Origin: Kuschelorhynchus macadamiae
Lineage: Eukaryota > Arthropoda > Insecta > Coleoptera > Curculionidae
Length of the DNA stretch: 64,000 nt
Assembly: GCA_030620095.1 (NCBI GenBank)
Contig: JAUTXW010002386.1
Coordinates: 62,001 to 126,000, forward strand
Direction: 5' to 3'
Shown here: piece by piece, positions 46,933 through 61,900 of the stretch
Layout of the letters: the number at the start of each line of letters is the position of its first letter
How positions within the stretch are numbered: the first letter of the stretch is position 1
Made by a program: the position numbers and the translations under genes
The notes under the pieces: generated by a model
Seen by the model: only the letters and a program-made list of their open reading frames with translations
Database searches by the model: none
What the model was told of the DNA's origin: nothing

Positions 46933-49900
46933 ATGTCTTCAGCATACAAGTTAACTTATTTTAACATCATGGGTCTTGGTGAACCCATTAGAATCATTCT
47001 CAGCTATGGAAACTTGGATTTCGAGGATTGTCGAGTACCTAAAGAAAATTGGCCTAATGTAAAACCAAGTAAGTGTCACGTAGTGTAACCATCGATTTAT
47101 AAACTTGGTGTTAACAATTTACATTAATATGTGAGAGGTTTTTGGTTTCACAGTTAAGTACAGTACCTACAACAGAATTCAATATCTGCTGTCATTGAAG
47201 TGAATTAATTTTCTATAACAGCACTTGCTTGGTCATAGCAAACTTAAACTTGGTCAAATTTTAAAATAGTGAACTGCAAGATGGTTAATAGGTACAGGGT
47301 CATTTTTTATCACCATATCTTAATGATATTGTGCCTTAAGATGACATTGTGCCTAGAATTAGATAAAACCGACTTCAGAAACACTGAAAAGTAAAAAATA
47401 TTTTATTGTATCTTGAAAATTTGATTTTATTGCCTTTGTGTATTTTACAATGGAAAATTTCCATGGTTACCATTTATTTTTTAAGAGGCAAAGAAACAAA
47501 AGTCTAGCTTGAAGTATGTTTGTGTAGTTTTCATGTCTGTCAAAGTCATTCAAACTCTTAAAGCTGTATTCATATTCCCAAATATAGTCAGCTTACTTTT
47601 GAATTTGTTACTGGTGACACAGAATTTCTCATCCATTTATAGTTCGATTCATTAATGTCTATACAGTTATATATTTATTTAGTATCTCAGGTACATAGTT
47701 CACATGTAGTGTTATTTTTATCCAAAAGTTAATGATTGCAGTAACATACCTAAGTATACTGACATTTATCAGCGCAATGGATTTTTGGAATCTGTGTGTG
47801 CTGAACTTTAAATTTATTAAAGAAAATTACAATTTAAGGTTATGCATACAAAAAAAAACTCAATAATACTGCAATAAGCAATGTACACATTCAAAAAGAA
47901 GATATATTTTAATCGAAATTTATAGCAGATTGTATTTCAATTAACCAGTCATAAATTTGCTTTTTAACTCTTTTATATGGTTTGCTTCTTAGTGAGTTGG
48001 GTAGTGCATTATATACTCTATAAAACTAATATGTCTCTATGTTTCACAGAACCTAAGCCTAAATTATGATTTGTTGCATTTCTGGTATTCAATTTAAGTC
48101 TTATTCATGAGTTATAAATCTTATTACATTTTTGAGATAAAATTGGTGAAGGTTTAGCAGTTTGCATTCATTAAAAAGAAAATTGCTAGGATATCTTTTA
48201 TTTTTAAACATCATCACTTTAATTATATATTTTTGGGCCACATTAAGACTTGATAGAACAGTTTTGCATGCACTTCCCCATACTAGAATTCTATAATTTA
48301 GTATTGACTGTACGAAAGAATAATAAATAATTTTGCGAACATTGTAAGTTAAAATATTTCTTAGTTCATAAAACTTGTAAATTAATTTCCTTATTTTTTG
48401 TGGTATATTCTAAATGTTTTTTCCTGTCTAATCTTTCGTCAATGAAAATCCCCAAATATTTTATACTTTACAATCTCTCTATCTCACAACAGTCACATTT
48501 TCCATTTCCTTCAATATTTTCGCAATTTGGTTTGTGAATTTTTAAGATTTTGCCATCTGGTAGGGCCTTCTTGGTCAGGGCAAAGGAAATAAACTTGGTT
48601 TTGTCAATATTCAATGATAGTAGGGTTCAATCCAACCAAGTCTTTACCTACCCGAAGGGCCTGACATATAATTTCCAATTTTTTACTTTTTCCATTCTTT
48701 CACTTAAAAATGATTTAATTAATTTGTTTGCAATTCCTCTAATACCCTGTTCGTCAAGCCTCTCAAGAAAAATATGGTGTGCCACAGTGTCAAATGCCTT
48801 CACCAAATCTAAAAAAATGCCCATAACCTTCTTCCCCTTATCCAAACTATTCAAAATCACCTGTGTTACTCTATACAATGCAGTTTGAGTACTGGATCCA
48901 GACCTAAAAGCAAACTGGTTTTCTGAAAAAAGCATATTTGTTTCGATAAATGATAACATTTTAATTTTTGATGCTTTTGTTAGAAAAATAGAGATTATCG
49001 TCTACTGCCTTTATTAGTTTGGGACTAACTTGATAAAGTCAAATTTTCAAGGTTGAATAAGACATTACTTCTTAAGTGATTCTGCTTTTCTAAAGCCTAT
49101 ATTTTTTACAGTTTTTACATACTTCAATACCTTTATTCATGATTATAAAATAAGTAACCTACAATTGGATAGTGATAACTACAGTCAAACATGCACTTAT
49201 CCTACTGCTGCTACAATATATGAAATATCTCTGTTTTGAATGAACCAAGTTTACTCAACTTGGTGTCGAAAAGAAGTGCTTTTTTTGCTCTACTCATGGA
49301 GCTATAAACTGTGCCTTAATGACTTTGTTAGTGGTTACTAGATGGCATTGTTTTGGAATTCTCCAAATAATGCTGATTAACCCAAAAAAATTAAATGCGA
49401 CGCTATGCCTTATATATCACAACTTATTTAGTAGTTACGAAGGGCATTGAGTAGTGAAATAAAAAATCCAGGTCTGCATTTAAATTAAGAAAGTTGATGA
49501 TGGTCTCTCGAATCTGAAACGTCGGATTCAAAAATTAGCCTTCCCATTTTGTAGAGGGGAAAAAGTGACAATGGCAAAGTGGGAATTATTTTCATTTCTC
49601 ATTTCACGTACAAAGCTGCAGTCTTTCTTGTGTTGATTGAACTTATTCGATTTTCTCTTTGTTTTCTATACGCATTGAAATAAAACTCCGACCGTAATAA
49701 AAGAACGTTTATTCAAGACTGAACTCAAACATTAATAGTACCCATAAAAATCCTGTGATGATGAGACAGAAAGAGACAAAATATCGCACCTCATGCATCA
49801 CCGAACCAGACTAAACAAACATCCAATTCTTAGAACTTAACACAAAGATAGCAAGTTTAGCTTTCACATACAAAATATTACGGAGATTAAATAACGTATG

Positions 49901-52900
49901 AATTGATAATATTTAACACTTCCCCTAAAGCTAAACTTCCCTTTAATATGAGTAACAACAAAAAACTACATACTACATATACCTAACATATTTCTCATGT
50001 TAACAAATGATTGACCCGACAAAGGTTTCGTAAAGATATCTGCACATTGATTACTACTTGGTACATACATAACATTAATTATACCTTTCTTATACAAATC
50101 CCGAATATAATTATATTTCACATCAATATGTTTAGACCTATCATGCAACTCAGGATTTTTGATTAATTTTAACGCACTTTGATTGTCAATTTTAAGACTA
50201 AAAGTTTTACAGCGGTAACCAAGTTCTGTTAACACACGCGATAACCATACACCTTCTTTAGTCGCACAGGCCGCACTTACAAACTCTGCTTCGGTTGTTG
50301 ATAATGCGACGCACTTCTGCTTTCTGGTCTTCCATGCGACTGCTGCTCTTCTAAATTTGCAAAGAATACCAGAAGTTGACTTTCTGGTTTGAACATCTCC
50401 AGCAAAATCAGCATCACTGTAGATCTCGAAGTCTCCCGTTGTTTGATAGAACAAACCAAATGTTCTGGTGCCTTGTAAGTAGCGAAAAATCCTTTTCACT
50501 AGTATCCAATGTGCTTGAGTCGGACTGTCTAAGTTTCTTGCAGCAATGTTCACAGCAAATGATATATCTGGGCGTGTAATCATTTGCAAATACATTAAGT
50601 TTCCCACAGCTTCTCTGTATGGTACATTTTCAACACATTTACTTATGTTCATATCTTTGTTCCAACAAACATCAATAGGAGTTGACACAGATTTACTATC
50701 ATTCATGTTGAACCTCTTTAGAATTTTAATGACATAAGTACTTTGGTTTATAAAAATAGATCCATCATTTTGAAAATAATTTTCAATACCCAAAAACGAC
50801 TTTACATTTTTAATCACAATTGCTTTAAACTCTTGAGTCAACTGTTTTAGAAACTTATCTGAACCAGTTTCACTGGTTGTAAAAACTAAACCATCATCAA
50901 CATAGATAACAACAAATATTTTAGTTAATTTGTTTACACTTACAAACAAGCATGGATCCACTTTACTTTCTTTTAAACCAAAAATAGACAAAAAATCAGT
51001 GAAACGCTGATTCCAGCAGCGAGGAGCTTGTTTGAGTCCATACAAGCTTCTTTTAAGTTTGCATACACGTGATGTACCATCATCAAATCCCTCTGGCTGT
51101 CTCATGTATATATCCACACTATTTTCTAAATAACCATAAAGGAATACGAATTGTTTCATAGCGCGCAACCGGACTAAAAGTTTCACTATAGTCAACACCT
51201 TCTGTTTGAAGAAATCCTCTTACAACTAGACACGCTTTATAGCGGTAAGGTAATCCATTTTCGTCAAATTTTAACTTGAAGACCCATTTGTTGGATATAA
51301 CTTCAGCATCACTTGGCTTCTTTACTAAATCCCAAGTTTGATTTTCACTCAGCGAGTTCATTTCTTCTTGCATGGCCAGCTTCCAATGTTCTGCATTTAC
51401 TGATTTTAAAGCTTCTTCAATATTCTTAGGCTCATCCTCAGTTTCAGAAAAATTAACAAATCCATATCTATCTGGTTTCTTCAATTTATCCCTTGCTCTT
51501 AACACTTTTTGCTGAGGCAATTCACCAGCTTGTTCTTCAGCTTCAGCGTCTTCATACAGGGAAGGCTCAAAATCAGAATCAGAATCTTCATAGTCAGTTT
51601 CCTCAATTTCCTCAAACTCGTCAGATTTAGGCATTTCAGGTGGTGTTAATTGAGTCTCTGGTTCTGAATGTTCTGATTGATTAATCTCAGCAATGACCTC
51701 ATTTTTCTTTTCACTAAATAAGATCTCATCTTTGAACACTACATCACGGCTAATTACTACATCATGTTTTTCTGGCACATATACTCTATACCCACTCATG
51801 CCATCATGATAGCCAACAAAAAAACCTTTTAATGCCTTTTTGTCCCACTTTGCTCGTTTTTGTTTAGGTATATGCACAAAAACTTCAGTTCCAAAAACTC
51901 GAAATTTTTCGACTATCCCATGATCTAGTTCTTCATCAAACCACAACTCATATGGAGTTTTGTCAGCAATTTTAGTTGGTCCAGTTCGATTTAAGACATA
52001 CATTGCAGTGTTAACTGCTTCAGCCCACAAAGACTTTGGTAAATGGGCTTTTCCATATAACATGGACCTAGCGGCTTCGACAATTGTCCTATTCTCCCGC
52101 TCAGCAACACCATTATGTTCTGGAGTATATGGTGGAGTGATTGTATGCCTAATTCCTTCTTTTTCTAAGAATGTCTTCATTTCAGCGTTGTCAAATTCTT
52201 TGCCTCCATCAGAATTTAGCTCTTTTATAGACTCACCAAAACGATTTTTGATTTCACTGCAAAACTGTGCAAATTTGTCTTTCACTTCCGATTTTTCTCG
52301 TAAAAAGTAAATTTGTCTATAACCACTAAAATCGTCCTTAAACACGAGATAATACCGTTTTTTACCAAACGACTCAGTCTCCATCGGTCCACACACATCT
52401 GAATGAATCACTTTTCCTCGGCTTATCGGCCCGATCAAGTCTTTTTCCGAAACACTCGCGATGCATTTTGCCAAAAGAACAGCCATCACAAAACTCATTG
52501 TCCATTTCGAAACTCAAATGTTTGTGTTTTAAAAATGTCTTAACATGACGCTTGTTCTGGTGCGCTAAGCGCTCATGCCAAAGCTGCAACATATTTTCCT
52601 TTTTGGCCACAACACACACTGACTGTTTTTGTTGAACAACACGCAAAATAATTTGGTATAAACCACCAAACTCAGTTCCAGTAGCTACTATTTGGCCATC
52701 CTTCTCAAAAACACAATCAGAACCATTATTCTTTATGGAAAAATTAATTCCCTTTTTGGCAGATTTTTGCACAGAAAACAAGTTGCACAATATACCTGGT
52801 GTGAACAACACATCATGCAAATTACCAGCCAACCACTTGCCTTCAACAAATATTTCCACAGCAACCGTTCCCTTTCCCTGTGCACTAATCTTCTCACCAT

Positions 52901-55900
52901 TTCCAACCCTAATCACTAAAGGCTCTTTAAAAACTGTATATTCCTTAAAAACACCAATGTCGTTAGTCATATGATCTGATGCTCCCGAATCAATGATCCA
53001 CTTTCCTTTGAAATCAACAGGAATAGATTTGTAGCCTACAAACGCCGTTGGTTTACCTTGATGTTCACCTTCATGCTTTTTATGGCAATTTTTAGCAATA
53101 TGCCTCTTAGAGCCACACTTAAAACATCCTGGACAATCTCTGCGCAAATGACCTTGTTTACCACATGTATAACATGCAAAATTTTTCTTTGACGAGCCCT
53201 CTTTAAATTTAGGATTAACTTTGCCCTTTGAAAATAAAGCCACTGTCTTGTCAATTCCATCTGCCTTTTCAAGTCTTTGCTCCTCTGTTAATAAACGTGT
53301 TGTTAGGTTCTCTAAAGTACGAAGAGTTACATCAGTTGAGTCCCAGGCACTGTGAAAATGTTGGTACTCCTTGGGAAGTATTGACAAAATTCTGGTAAGT
53401 AACATCGAGTCTGGTATGCTTCCTCCAAGTTTTTTCATTCGATTACTTAGCTGCTCTAATTTTGCAATATGTTCTGCTGCTGATGCTGATTCGTCCCACT
53501 TGAAATCAAAAAACTGTTTTTGAATCAAGGACAATGTTTCCTCTGATTTCAGATCATACACGGAATGAAGTTTCTGCCACATTTCAGCTGCTGTTTCACA
53601 ACTCATCAAAAATTGTAGAGGTTTGGATTCCACCGTGGTTACTATCAACTTTTTACCCACTCTATCAGCTTTGAGCCATTTATTTAACTCATCACCAGCA
53701 TTCTGCGGCTTTCCAATTGTACCGTCACACACGTCTAACGCATTGTTACAGTCTAACAATGTCCGAATAACAAACTGCCATTGAGGCCAGTTACTTGAGT
53801 CCCGGAGTTTTTCCACTTGGATTTTATCGCTATCCATAGTAACTGTTTGTAATTTTATTTAGTTTTAAAATAAAAATCACAACCCGCGCGAACCGCGTAC
53901 CCACGTAACTATACAAAAACGAAACGAAAATCACACTATTAAACTCCCAAAACTACGTAGCCTGGGCCCATAACCTATTCGATTTTCTCTTTGTTTTCTA
54001 TACGCATTGAAATAAAACTCCGACCGTAATAAAAGAACGTTTATTCAAGACTGAACTCAAACATTAATAGTACCCATAAAAATCCTTAAAGTGATGACGA
54101 GACAGAAAGAGACAAAATATCGCACCTCATGCATCACCGAACCAGACTAAACAAACATCCAATTCTTAGAACTTAACACATAGATAGCAAGTTTAGCTTT
54201 CACATACAAAATATTACGGAGATTAAATAACGTATGAATTGATAATATTTAACAGAACTGCAGCAGTTCATCAAAACAGTTCTGCCATTAACGGTTCCCA
54301 AGCTACAGATAACGTCCTCTGTTATTGGACCACCCTGTACAATAAAGCACATAGAATTTGAGTTTACCTCAGCATTATCAACATATTTGGTTAATAGTTT
54401 ATAAAGCTACATCAGACATATTTCCATTCTTCCATGTTCTAATGATAACCTATTGAAAAGTGACAGCAAGTTTTGGTGATAATCTTGAGGTGGAAACTAA
54501 AGAAACTTTTTATATTTCAAAAACTTCCTCTGCTTTTCAATAGAATTTATATAATTTTCATATGCTACAATATTGAAGTTTGGTCAGGACAAAGCTATCA
54601 AATAATTTATTACAAACATCAACATAAAAGTGGCTGCTGTATCTTATGGTGAAACCAGTGGTATGGTGCGCATCATGTACCTTTACATCCATGGGTGCGT
54701 TTTTATATTCAACACTTTGGTGTGGTGGATTGGAGATGTGTTGGAATGATGTCATTCAAAATCAACTATGGGATTTACAAACATTTGGTGAAACACTGTG
54801 CGTCATTTTTGTTGCTTTTCTTGATTAATTCTCTTAGCTTTTTTTTCCACAATTTCAGGTTTTTTGCAAATGGGATTTATAAACTTACACTTCTAAAATT
54901 TGTTACAAAAGACATTGTGTACTACTCACAGCGAATTAAGAAAAAATATTAATAATTTGTGGATAGATTGCCTTTGTTTTGACATTTATCCTACATCCTT
55001 ATTCATCCACCCAATCAACCATATCCCAAAGTAGATGGAAATTTTGAATTTATGGTGGACCCATCACAAACAGTTTATGAACATAAAAACGCTGACTGAT
55101 GGCATCAGAAATAAACCAGCATAAATATAAAAACACTTTTGTAGAATTATGGTGCCTCTGGTGGGTCCACCATCGAATATAAAAACATGCCCCATGTAGT
55201 CAGTCAAATTTAATATGTTGTCCAGAAACACTCCCAGATCTTTTTGAATATCCAGTTGTAACATTGCCATTAATGTTACATTCAGTGTTGACAATATCTT
55301 TTTACAAACTATATTTATAGGCTGATTAAGCATAATGTTCATTCCCTTATATATTTTAAAATTTGTATTTGTACAGTTGAGAAACTCTGTGAACATAATA
55401 GTATACAGGATAGAACTAAATGGAATACCTTATATATCAATTAATTTTTAGATTATTTGCTACATTCTTAGCAATTATTTGCCTCAAAACATTAAAGATT
55501 CTGATTCATATGTAAGGTTTAAAAAATCTGTTTCAGCATATCTTAAAAGTAAAGCTTATTATAGTGTGTCTGAATATCTTTACGATCGTATTTAGGTTTG
55601 CCCATGATATGCTGTTCTTTTATCGGGTACAGCTTTCATTTTATATTTTAACTATTAACATATATTTCTGTGCTCGCTATTTTACATTTTATTACATTTT
55701 GCTTTTTCGTGTTTTATGTATAGTATAGTGTATCTGCTATTTGATTTTATTGAACATTTTTTTCTGACTCATTTATTAGTAAATATGTATAGCTTTGTTA
55801 ACAAATACTTTGTATTTAAACAATAAAGCATTTTTGACTGACTATAATGCATCATATACCCAGATCCAATAGCCAAACAAGAAAAAAAATGTCAGTTGTA

Positions 55901-58900
55901 ATTTGACAGGATTTTTGACAAAATCATTGAGATTGAAATTAGTATTATCACATCCCTCAAAGAAAAGGCATCGCTTTGTAGTCTCCTGAAGCATGATAAT
56001 AAACAGATTCTTTTACAGATATAAAGTCAAGGATTTTCTTAAAAGCATTTTATACTAGTTCCTTTCGTAATTTCTTTGTGATATCTTTTGGGTATGTCAT
56101 GTCAGATAACAATTATATAAAAATATTTCAAAATCTTAATTTTTTTTAACTTAATTTTCAAGAATGTTTGGTATAAAGCAATGTAACTTATTATTTTAAA
56201 AATTATACACTTTAGTTTTTAACATTGGAAATAAATAAAAAAAATCTTTACATTTTTGTGCATTTGTTTGTATTTTTTGAACTGCTAATTAAGATAAAAA
56301 TTACAAAATACTTAGGTTTAACCCCATTTTTCTGGTACACCCGGTAGAGTTAGGACGGCACAATGAAAAAGTCTTGTCTTCACTCAAACTACCATGTATC
56401 AAAATTGCTGATAGAGGGATCAATTACATTCAAAATATGCCATGTCTTTTGTAATCGTTAATTCCACCAAAAATTATTATTTTTGGATTTTTAAAATGTG
56501 AATTTGAAAGGGAAAAACCAGGGCCATAATATATGATAATTAGTGTTTTTCTGTAAATTTGCCAATATATAGAGAAAAAAAAATTAAAAATTTTGTGTCT
56601 AAAAAACCTTGCTTTATGTGGTAAATAATCTTTGCCTTTGTTGAAATTACATTTTAGTACTATCCTAGTACTCTCAAAAAATCTCAATATTAACAACAAA
56701 TAAAAATCTCGGGAGTTATGGACATCAAATCATTGGAGAGCTTGAAATGTCTATAAATTAGCTCCGTCAGTCTATCTGTACATAGCATAGCTCAAAAACT
56801 ACTTGCCTGATTAAGGTTATAAGGGAATGAAATGTTTACATTTTGGTACAAATTTAATATGACGTAACAAATTGGCAGCCACATGAAATGGTTAAAATAT
56901 TACTAAAAAACTACTCATCCAATGTACCTGAAATTTTGCACAAAAATCACAACTACATAGAAAACATCTGGTAAAATTTTGGTATGACTCCAAGATAGAA
57001 AAATAAAATGGCGGCCTCGTGAAATGTTAAAAAATTATTACTAAAAACTACTTACCCAATTTACCCAAAATTTTGCATGTTGTTGGTATATTTGCTTATT
57101 AGATTTGTTGCCCCTTTGATTTAAGTTCATCAAGTTATTTTGTGGTATTCTCTTTGCGTGGATGTTTGACCAGATCTGATGTAGATACTGTTATCTTTAT
57201 TAGAGTTGTTCTTTACTTTGAAAATTTCCCAGACTTCTGTTTTACTGGAAAGTACACTCTTATAGGTCGAGTCCTATTATTGGCGGGTTGTCAAATATGG
57301 TAAACTTTAATGTTAAAAATTTGGGGACTATTTTCAAGACTTTTTAATAGAGAAGTTGCTTTTTTAAGGTCTTGTTCTTGAGCGTCCTTTTTTTATTATT
57401 TATTGTGCATATCATATTAATTAGGTTTTTTTTATTGAGAATTTCATAGATAAGCTTGCAAATAAAATTATAATTTTCAGACATGCCATTTGGTCAGTTA
57501 CCAGTCTTGGAGCATGATGGAAAAGTTTATCATCAGAGCATGGCCATTGCAAGGTACCTGGCCAAAAAACTAAAGTTGGTGGGAAAAGATGACTTAGAAG
57601 ATCTGGAAATTGATGCCACAGTTGATACTATTAATGATTTCAGAACAAGTAAGTTGTGATTGTTCAGAAATCAACATCAAACAAAATGCATTATTTAAGT
57701 TCCTCTGTTTTTTTTTTTGGGATACTTTAAAACTTTTCTCTAAAGCCTAACCCCCTATATTCACTAAAAAGGTTTAAGACTCTTAGTTAGCCACTTATGT
57801 TTATGTCACTGTCATTTTGTAATTGTGACTTTTAGAAAAATTATGTGGTCAATTGATAAAAATGTCATCTTAAAATCATAATTGTCAAATTAGACCAGGT
57901 CTAAAATGGGTGTAAAGGTTTACAGACCATTTTAAATTAATAAAGTTAATTTTTTGGTAGTTTCAAATACTGACAAGGAAAGCAATAAATTTTCTCATAT
58001 TTAATTTGGAGTTGAATATTTAATAATGTAAATATATCTAGTTTTATAACTTATTCTAATTTTTAGAGATTGGTAAATATCATTATGATACTGACGAAAC
58101 AGCTAAAGAAGCATATGGAAAGTCATTGTTCAGTGAAATTGTTCCATTCTACTTAGAGAAGTTGGATGACCAAGCTAAACAAAATGGTGGATATCTTGTT
58201 GGGAACAAGGTTAGTTATGTCTGATTTTCTCATTGAATATGAATATCTTACCGGGGATTTAATATTTTTTTTATTCCCATGTGGCAAATAAGAGCATTTT
58301 TTTAGGGGAGACCTCAGTATCACTTCTCATCTGAGATTAGGTTTACAATACTGATACTGATATCTTACCATCCGATTTCATAAAGTGGACAACTAAAAAA
58401 TTGTATTGGAATTTTTTTTATTTGTACATATATATGAATCTGAATGAATTATATGAATTTCAATTTATTATAAGAATTAGTATTACATTTACACATTGTT
58501 TTATCTAAATTCTATAAGTTTCTTATAAATGTAATTAACATAATGTGTAAGGCACCTAGATGTCTAAAAACACCTGCATGTACCGATTTCTAATTAGAAT
58601 AAGTTTTATGGTACATAAAATTTAAATTGTTAAAAAAAAGGGAGAAACTATGCTCTTTCAAAAACTTAATATACTAAAACTAACTTAATCCTAATTAATA
58701 TAAGTACTAATTATATTTAAATTATATATTTTCTGTTTTAGAAATTTGTATTATTTACTTACTGTATAAATATTGCAAAATTTACATAGTTTTTTACAAT
58801 ATAATTTTTGGCCTGCTTATTAAAGATCTTATTTCTATTTATACATTTTATATTATTTGGCAATAAATTAAACAACTTTGGCGCCAGGTAAGTAATATAT

Positions 58901-61900
58901 CTTAAGTGATTAGTTGTGTTGCTATTAGGTACAGCCATTTTATTTATATTAGATCTCCCCAAACAATTAACCCATATCTGATCAACGATTCAACAAGAGC
59001 TTTATAAACCAACCTTAGCAATCTGCCACAAAGAAACTCTCTTAGTAGGTAAAATTTATGAATTAGGCATCGAATTTTTATTGTAAGGTATGAAATATGT
59101 TCTGTCCATTTTAGATGTTGATCAATAAAAATTCCTAAGTATTTAGTTTTTAGGACACCTGATATTTTATCCTCATTATTAATTTCTATTTCGTTAAAAT
59201 TGGGTCTGTTTGCAATTGTCAGACAGAAGGCTATGTAGTTGGTTTTGGATGTATTTAAAGAAAGTTTACATAAATCCAGCCAGTGTTTTACGATATTAAT
59301 TCCGTCTACCACCCTGTCTCTAGTTTCCTGCCATGATTTCCCATTAAATACCAAGACCCTATCATCTGCATAAGAGATTATTTTTCCATTTATATCAAGT
59401 TTAAGAAGTGAATCTATGTAGGTTATAAAAATTATAGGTCCAAGAATAGTACCTTGAGGTACCCCTATTTTAATTTTTAATGGTTGGCTAATAGAATTGT
59501 TAATTCTTAGATACTGGTCCCTATCAGTTAGATAATTTTTAAAGAGTTCTAAAACCGTACCTCGTATTCCATAATTTGATAATGTATCAAGGAGTCTCTG
59601 ATGAGGGACAGTATCAAAGGCCTTTGATAAGTCTAAAAAAACTGCTATTGTTTTATTATTTTCATTAAGATTTGTTGTTATTGTTGATATAAGAGAATGC
59701 ATTGCATCTTCCATACTTAATTTTTCTGTGAATCCATACTGGCTGCTCGATAAAATTTTGTTAATTTTGAAACCTGTTAACCTGTCTTTCATGCACTTTT
59801 TGAGTATCTTGGCGAAATTGTTGATCAGACTAATGGGACGATAATTTGAAATTTTGTTTATTTCCCCGCTTTTATAGATTGGTATTAGCACTGATTCCTT
59901 AAAAAGTTTTGGAATTTTGTTGGATTTAAAAATGATGTTTATGATGTGCGTAAGTAGAATAAGCAGTAAAATAGCCAAACAAATAATTTTAACTATTTCT
60001 AGGTGAACATGTTTTATAATTGTTGTTGAAATGCAATCTTTTCCTGCTGCGGCATCATTTTTCAAAGATTATATTTGCCTTATAACTTCATTCTCATTGA
60101 CTGGCCTTAGAAACAATGAAGTTTGCTTTTGATCTTTTAACATAAAAGGATTTTGCTGGCTGGGTATTTTCTTTTCCATCTCTATGCCAATGTTATTAAA
60201 ATAGTTGTTGCAGTAGTTTACCATAAGAGTGTCATCTGAAAATTTTTTGCCATTCTCATCTACGAATGAGTAGTTGTTAGAGATATTAGATTTGCATTTT
60301 GAGTTTGTAGCCTCTGATATTATCTTATACACTTTTTTTATATTATTTTTGTTATTGTTTATTTGATCTTTATAAAAATTATATTTTTGTTTTTTAATTA
60401 ATTTATTTAGATTATTTCTGTACAATTTATATTCCGCATCTAGGTTAGGACTGTATTTTGCTTTTAGCTTCTTTTTGAGCTAATAGATAGATAGATAGAT
60501 AGATAGATGTTTATTTGGATACATTCAATTACAATATTTTAAAATTATACAAACAATATAATTACAGTAGTTTATAACTACTAAACAATCAATTCAAATA
60601 TATAATATATACACACCCATAATACACATACATATTTATCCTAAATAAACATAGTAATCTCTACAGGAGGAAAAGGAAGCTTCTTTGACCTATAGTTTTT
60701 TTAGCAATAGATGTTTTAAAAAAACTTTGTGTTCTTTGTCGAGTGTTATGCGGATGGTCTAATGTTGTTAAGATATTATGGTTTTTATTAAAGAAAATAC
60801 ATATTTTTAGAAAAAACATCTGTTTGATGTCAAGGACCGTAGCATTGTGAAACAAATGAGAAGCATATAACTTTGTTTTTTTAAATATAATTTTTAAAAT
60901 TGCTTTCTGCACAACTTCCAGGTTTTTCCTCCCCACACTAATAGTCCATAACAGAGTCTAGACTCAACAAAAGTGTAATATAAAGTTTTTAATAACCCTA
61001 TGTCGAGCAATGCAGTAAAGTATTTAAAATTGAAAATAAGCGTTCTTAAAGTTTTTTTCACGTTGTTTACATTGCTATCCCATCGTAAATGCGAATCTAT
61101 GGTGATTCCCAAATATTTTATTTCTGGAGTTGCTAGGATAGTAATAGTTTTATTATTGTAGTTAATGTTTATCGAATTAAATTTTGGCATGTAATTTTTG
61201 TAGGAGGTAAAAAACATGCATTTAGTCTTCTCATAATTCACCATTAGTACTTTGTGCGAAAACCAGTTAAATACTTTCTTCAGGTCTACTTGAACTTTTT
61301 GTTTAAGTAATTCCCAATCTCGATCAGCATAACACAGAACGGTATCATTGCAAAACTTATGATTTCACTATTGATCTTTAAATCGAAAAGGGTGTTCAAA
61401 TATATTGAAAACAAGACTGGGCTCAGTACAGTACCTTGAGGCATTCCGCATGAAACTACCCTCTCAGGACTAAGTATATTATCAACTTGAACGGATTGCT
61501 TCCTACCGGACAAATAATTTCGAAACAATTCCAACTGACCAGGCTTCTAGAAGTAGAACGTGATCCACTGTATCGAACGCCTTAGATAGGTCGAGAAAAA
61601 TGCACATAGTCGGTCGTCTGTTATCCACGGACCTGTAGATTTTAGAAAGCAATTCATTTATTGCCTCTTGCGTACCGATTTTCCTCCTAAAGCCAAATTA
61701 GCGTTCTGATAATAATTTGTATTCTTCTAGATACGCGCTTAATCAATATTTTATTATTTTTTAAAAAACTTTAGCTTGAGATGTAATAAGCGATATTGGC
61801 CGGTAGATTTCGATAATTAGTTTGTCACCCTTTTTAAATAAAGATAAAATAAATAAAAGTATTTATTATTTTGTTGACTATAAGAAAAAGCTGTGTAGAA

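Larger units (their letters stand above)
49644..54254 (-). mobile_element. Copia-type LTR retrotransposon in GST intron 1
   Basis: Two LTRs (49644-49918 and 53976-54254) are flanked by the 5 bp duplication GAACT (49639-49643 and 54255-54259). Read on the minus strand the LTR starts TGTTAAATATT and ends AATCGAATA. The primer-binding site next to the 5' LTR and the polypurine tract next to the 3' LTR are both visible. Order gag, protease, integrase, RT, RNase H, the Ty1/copia order. LTRs differ by one short indel and a few substitutions, so the insertion is recent, but the coding region is broken. Confidence 0.95.
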
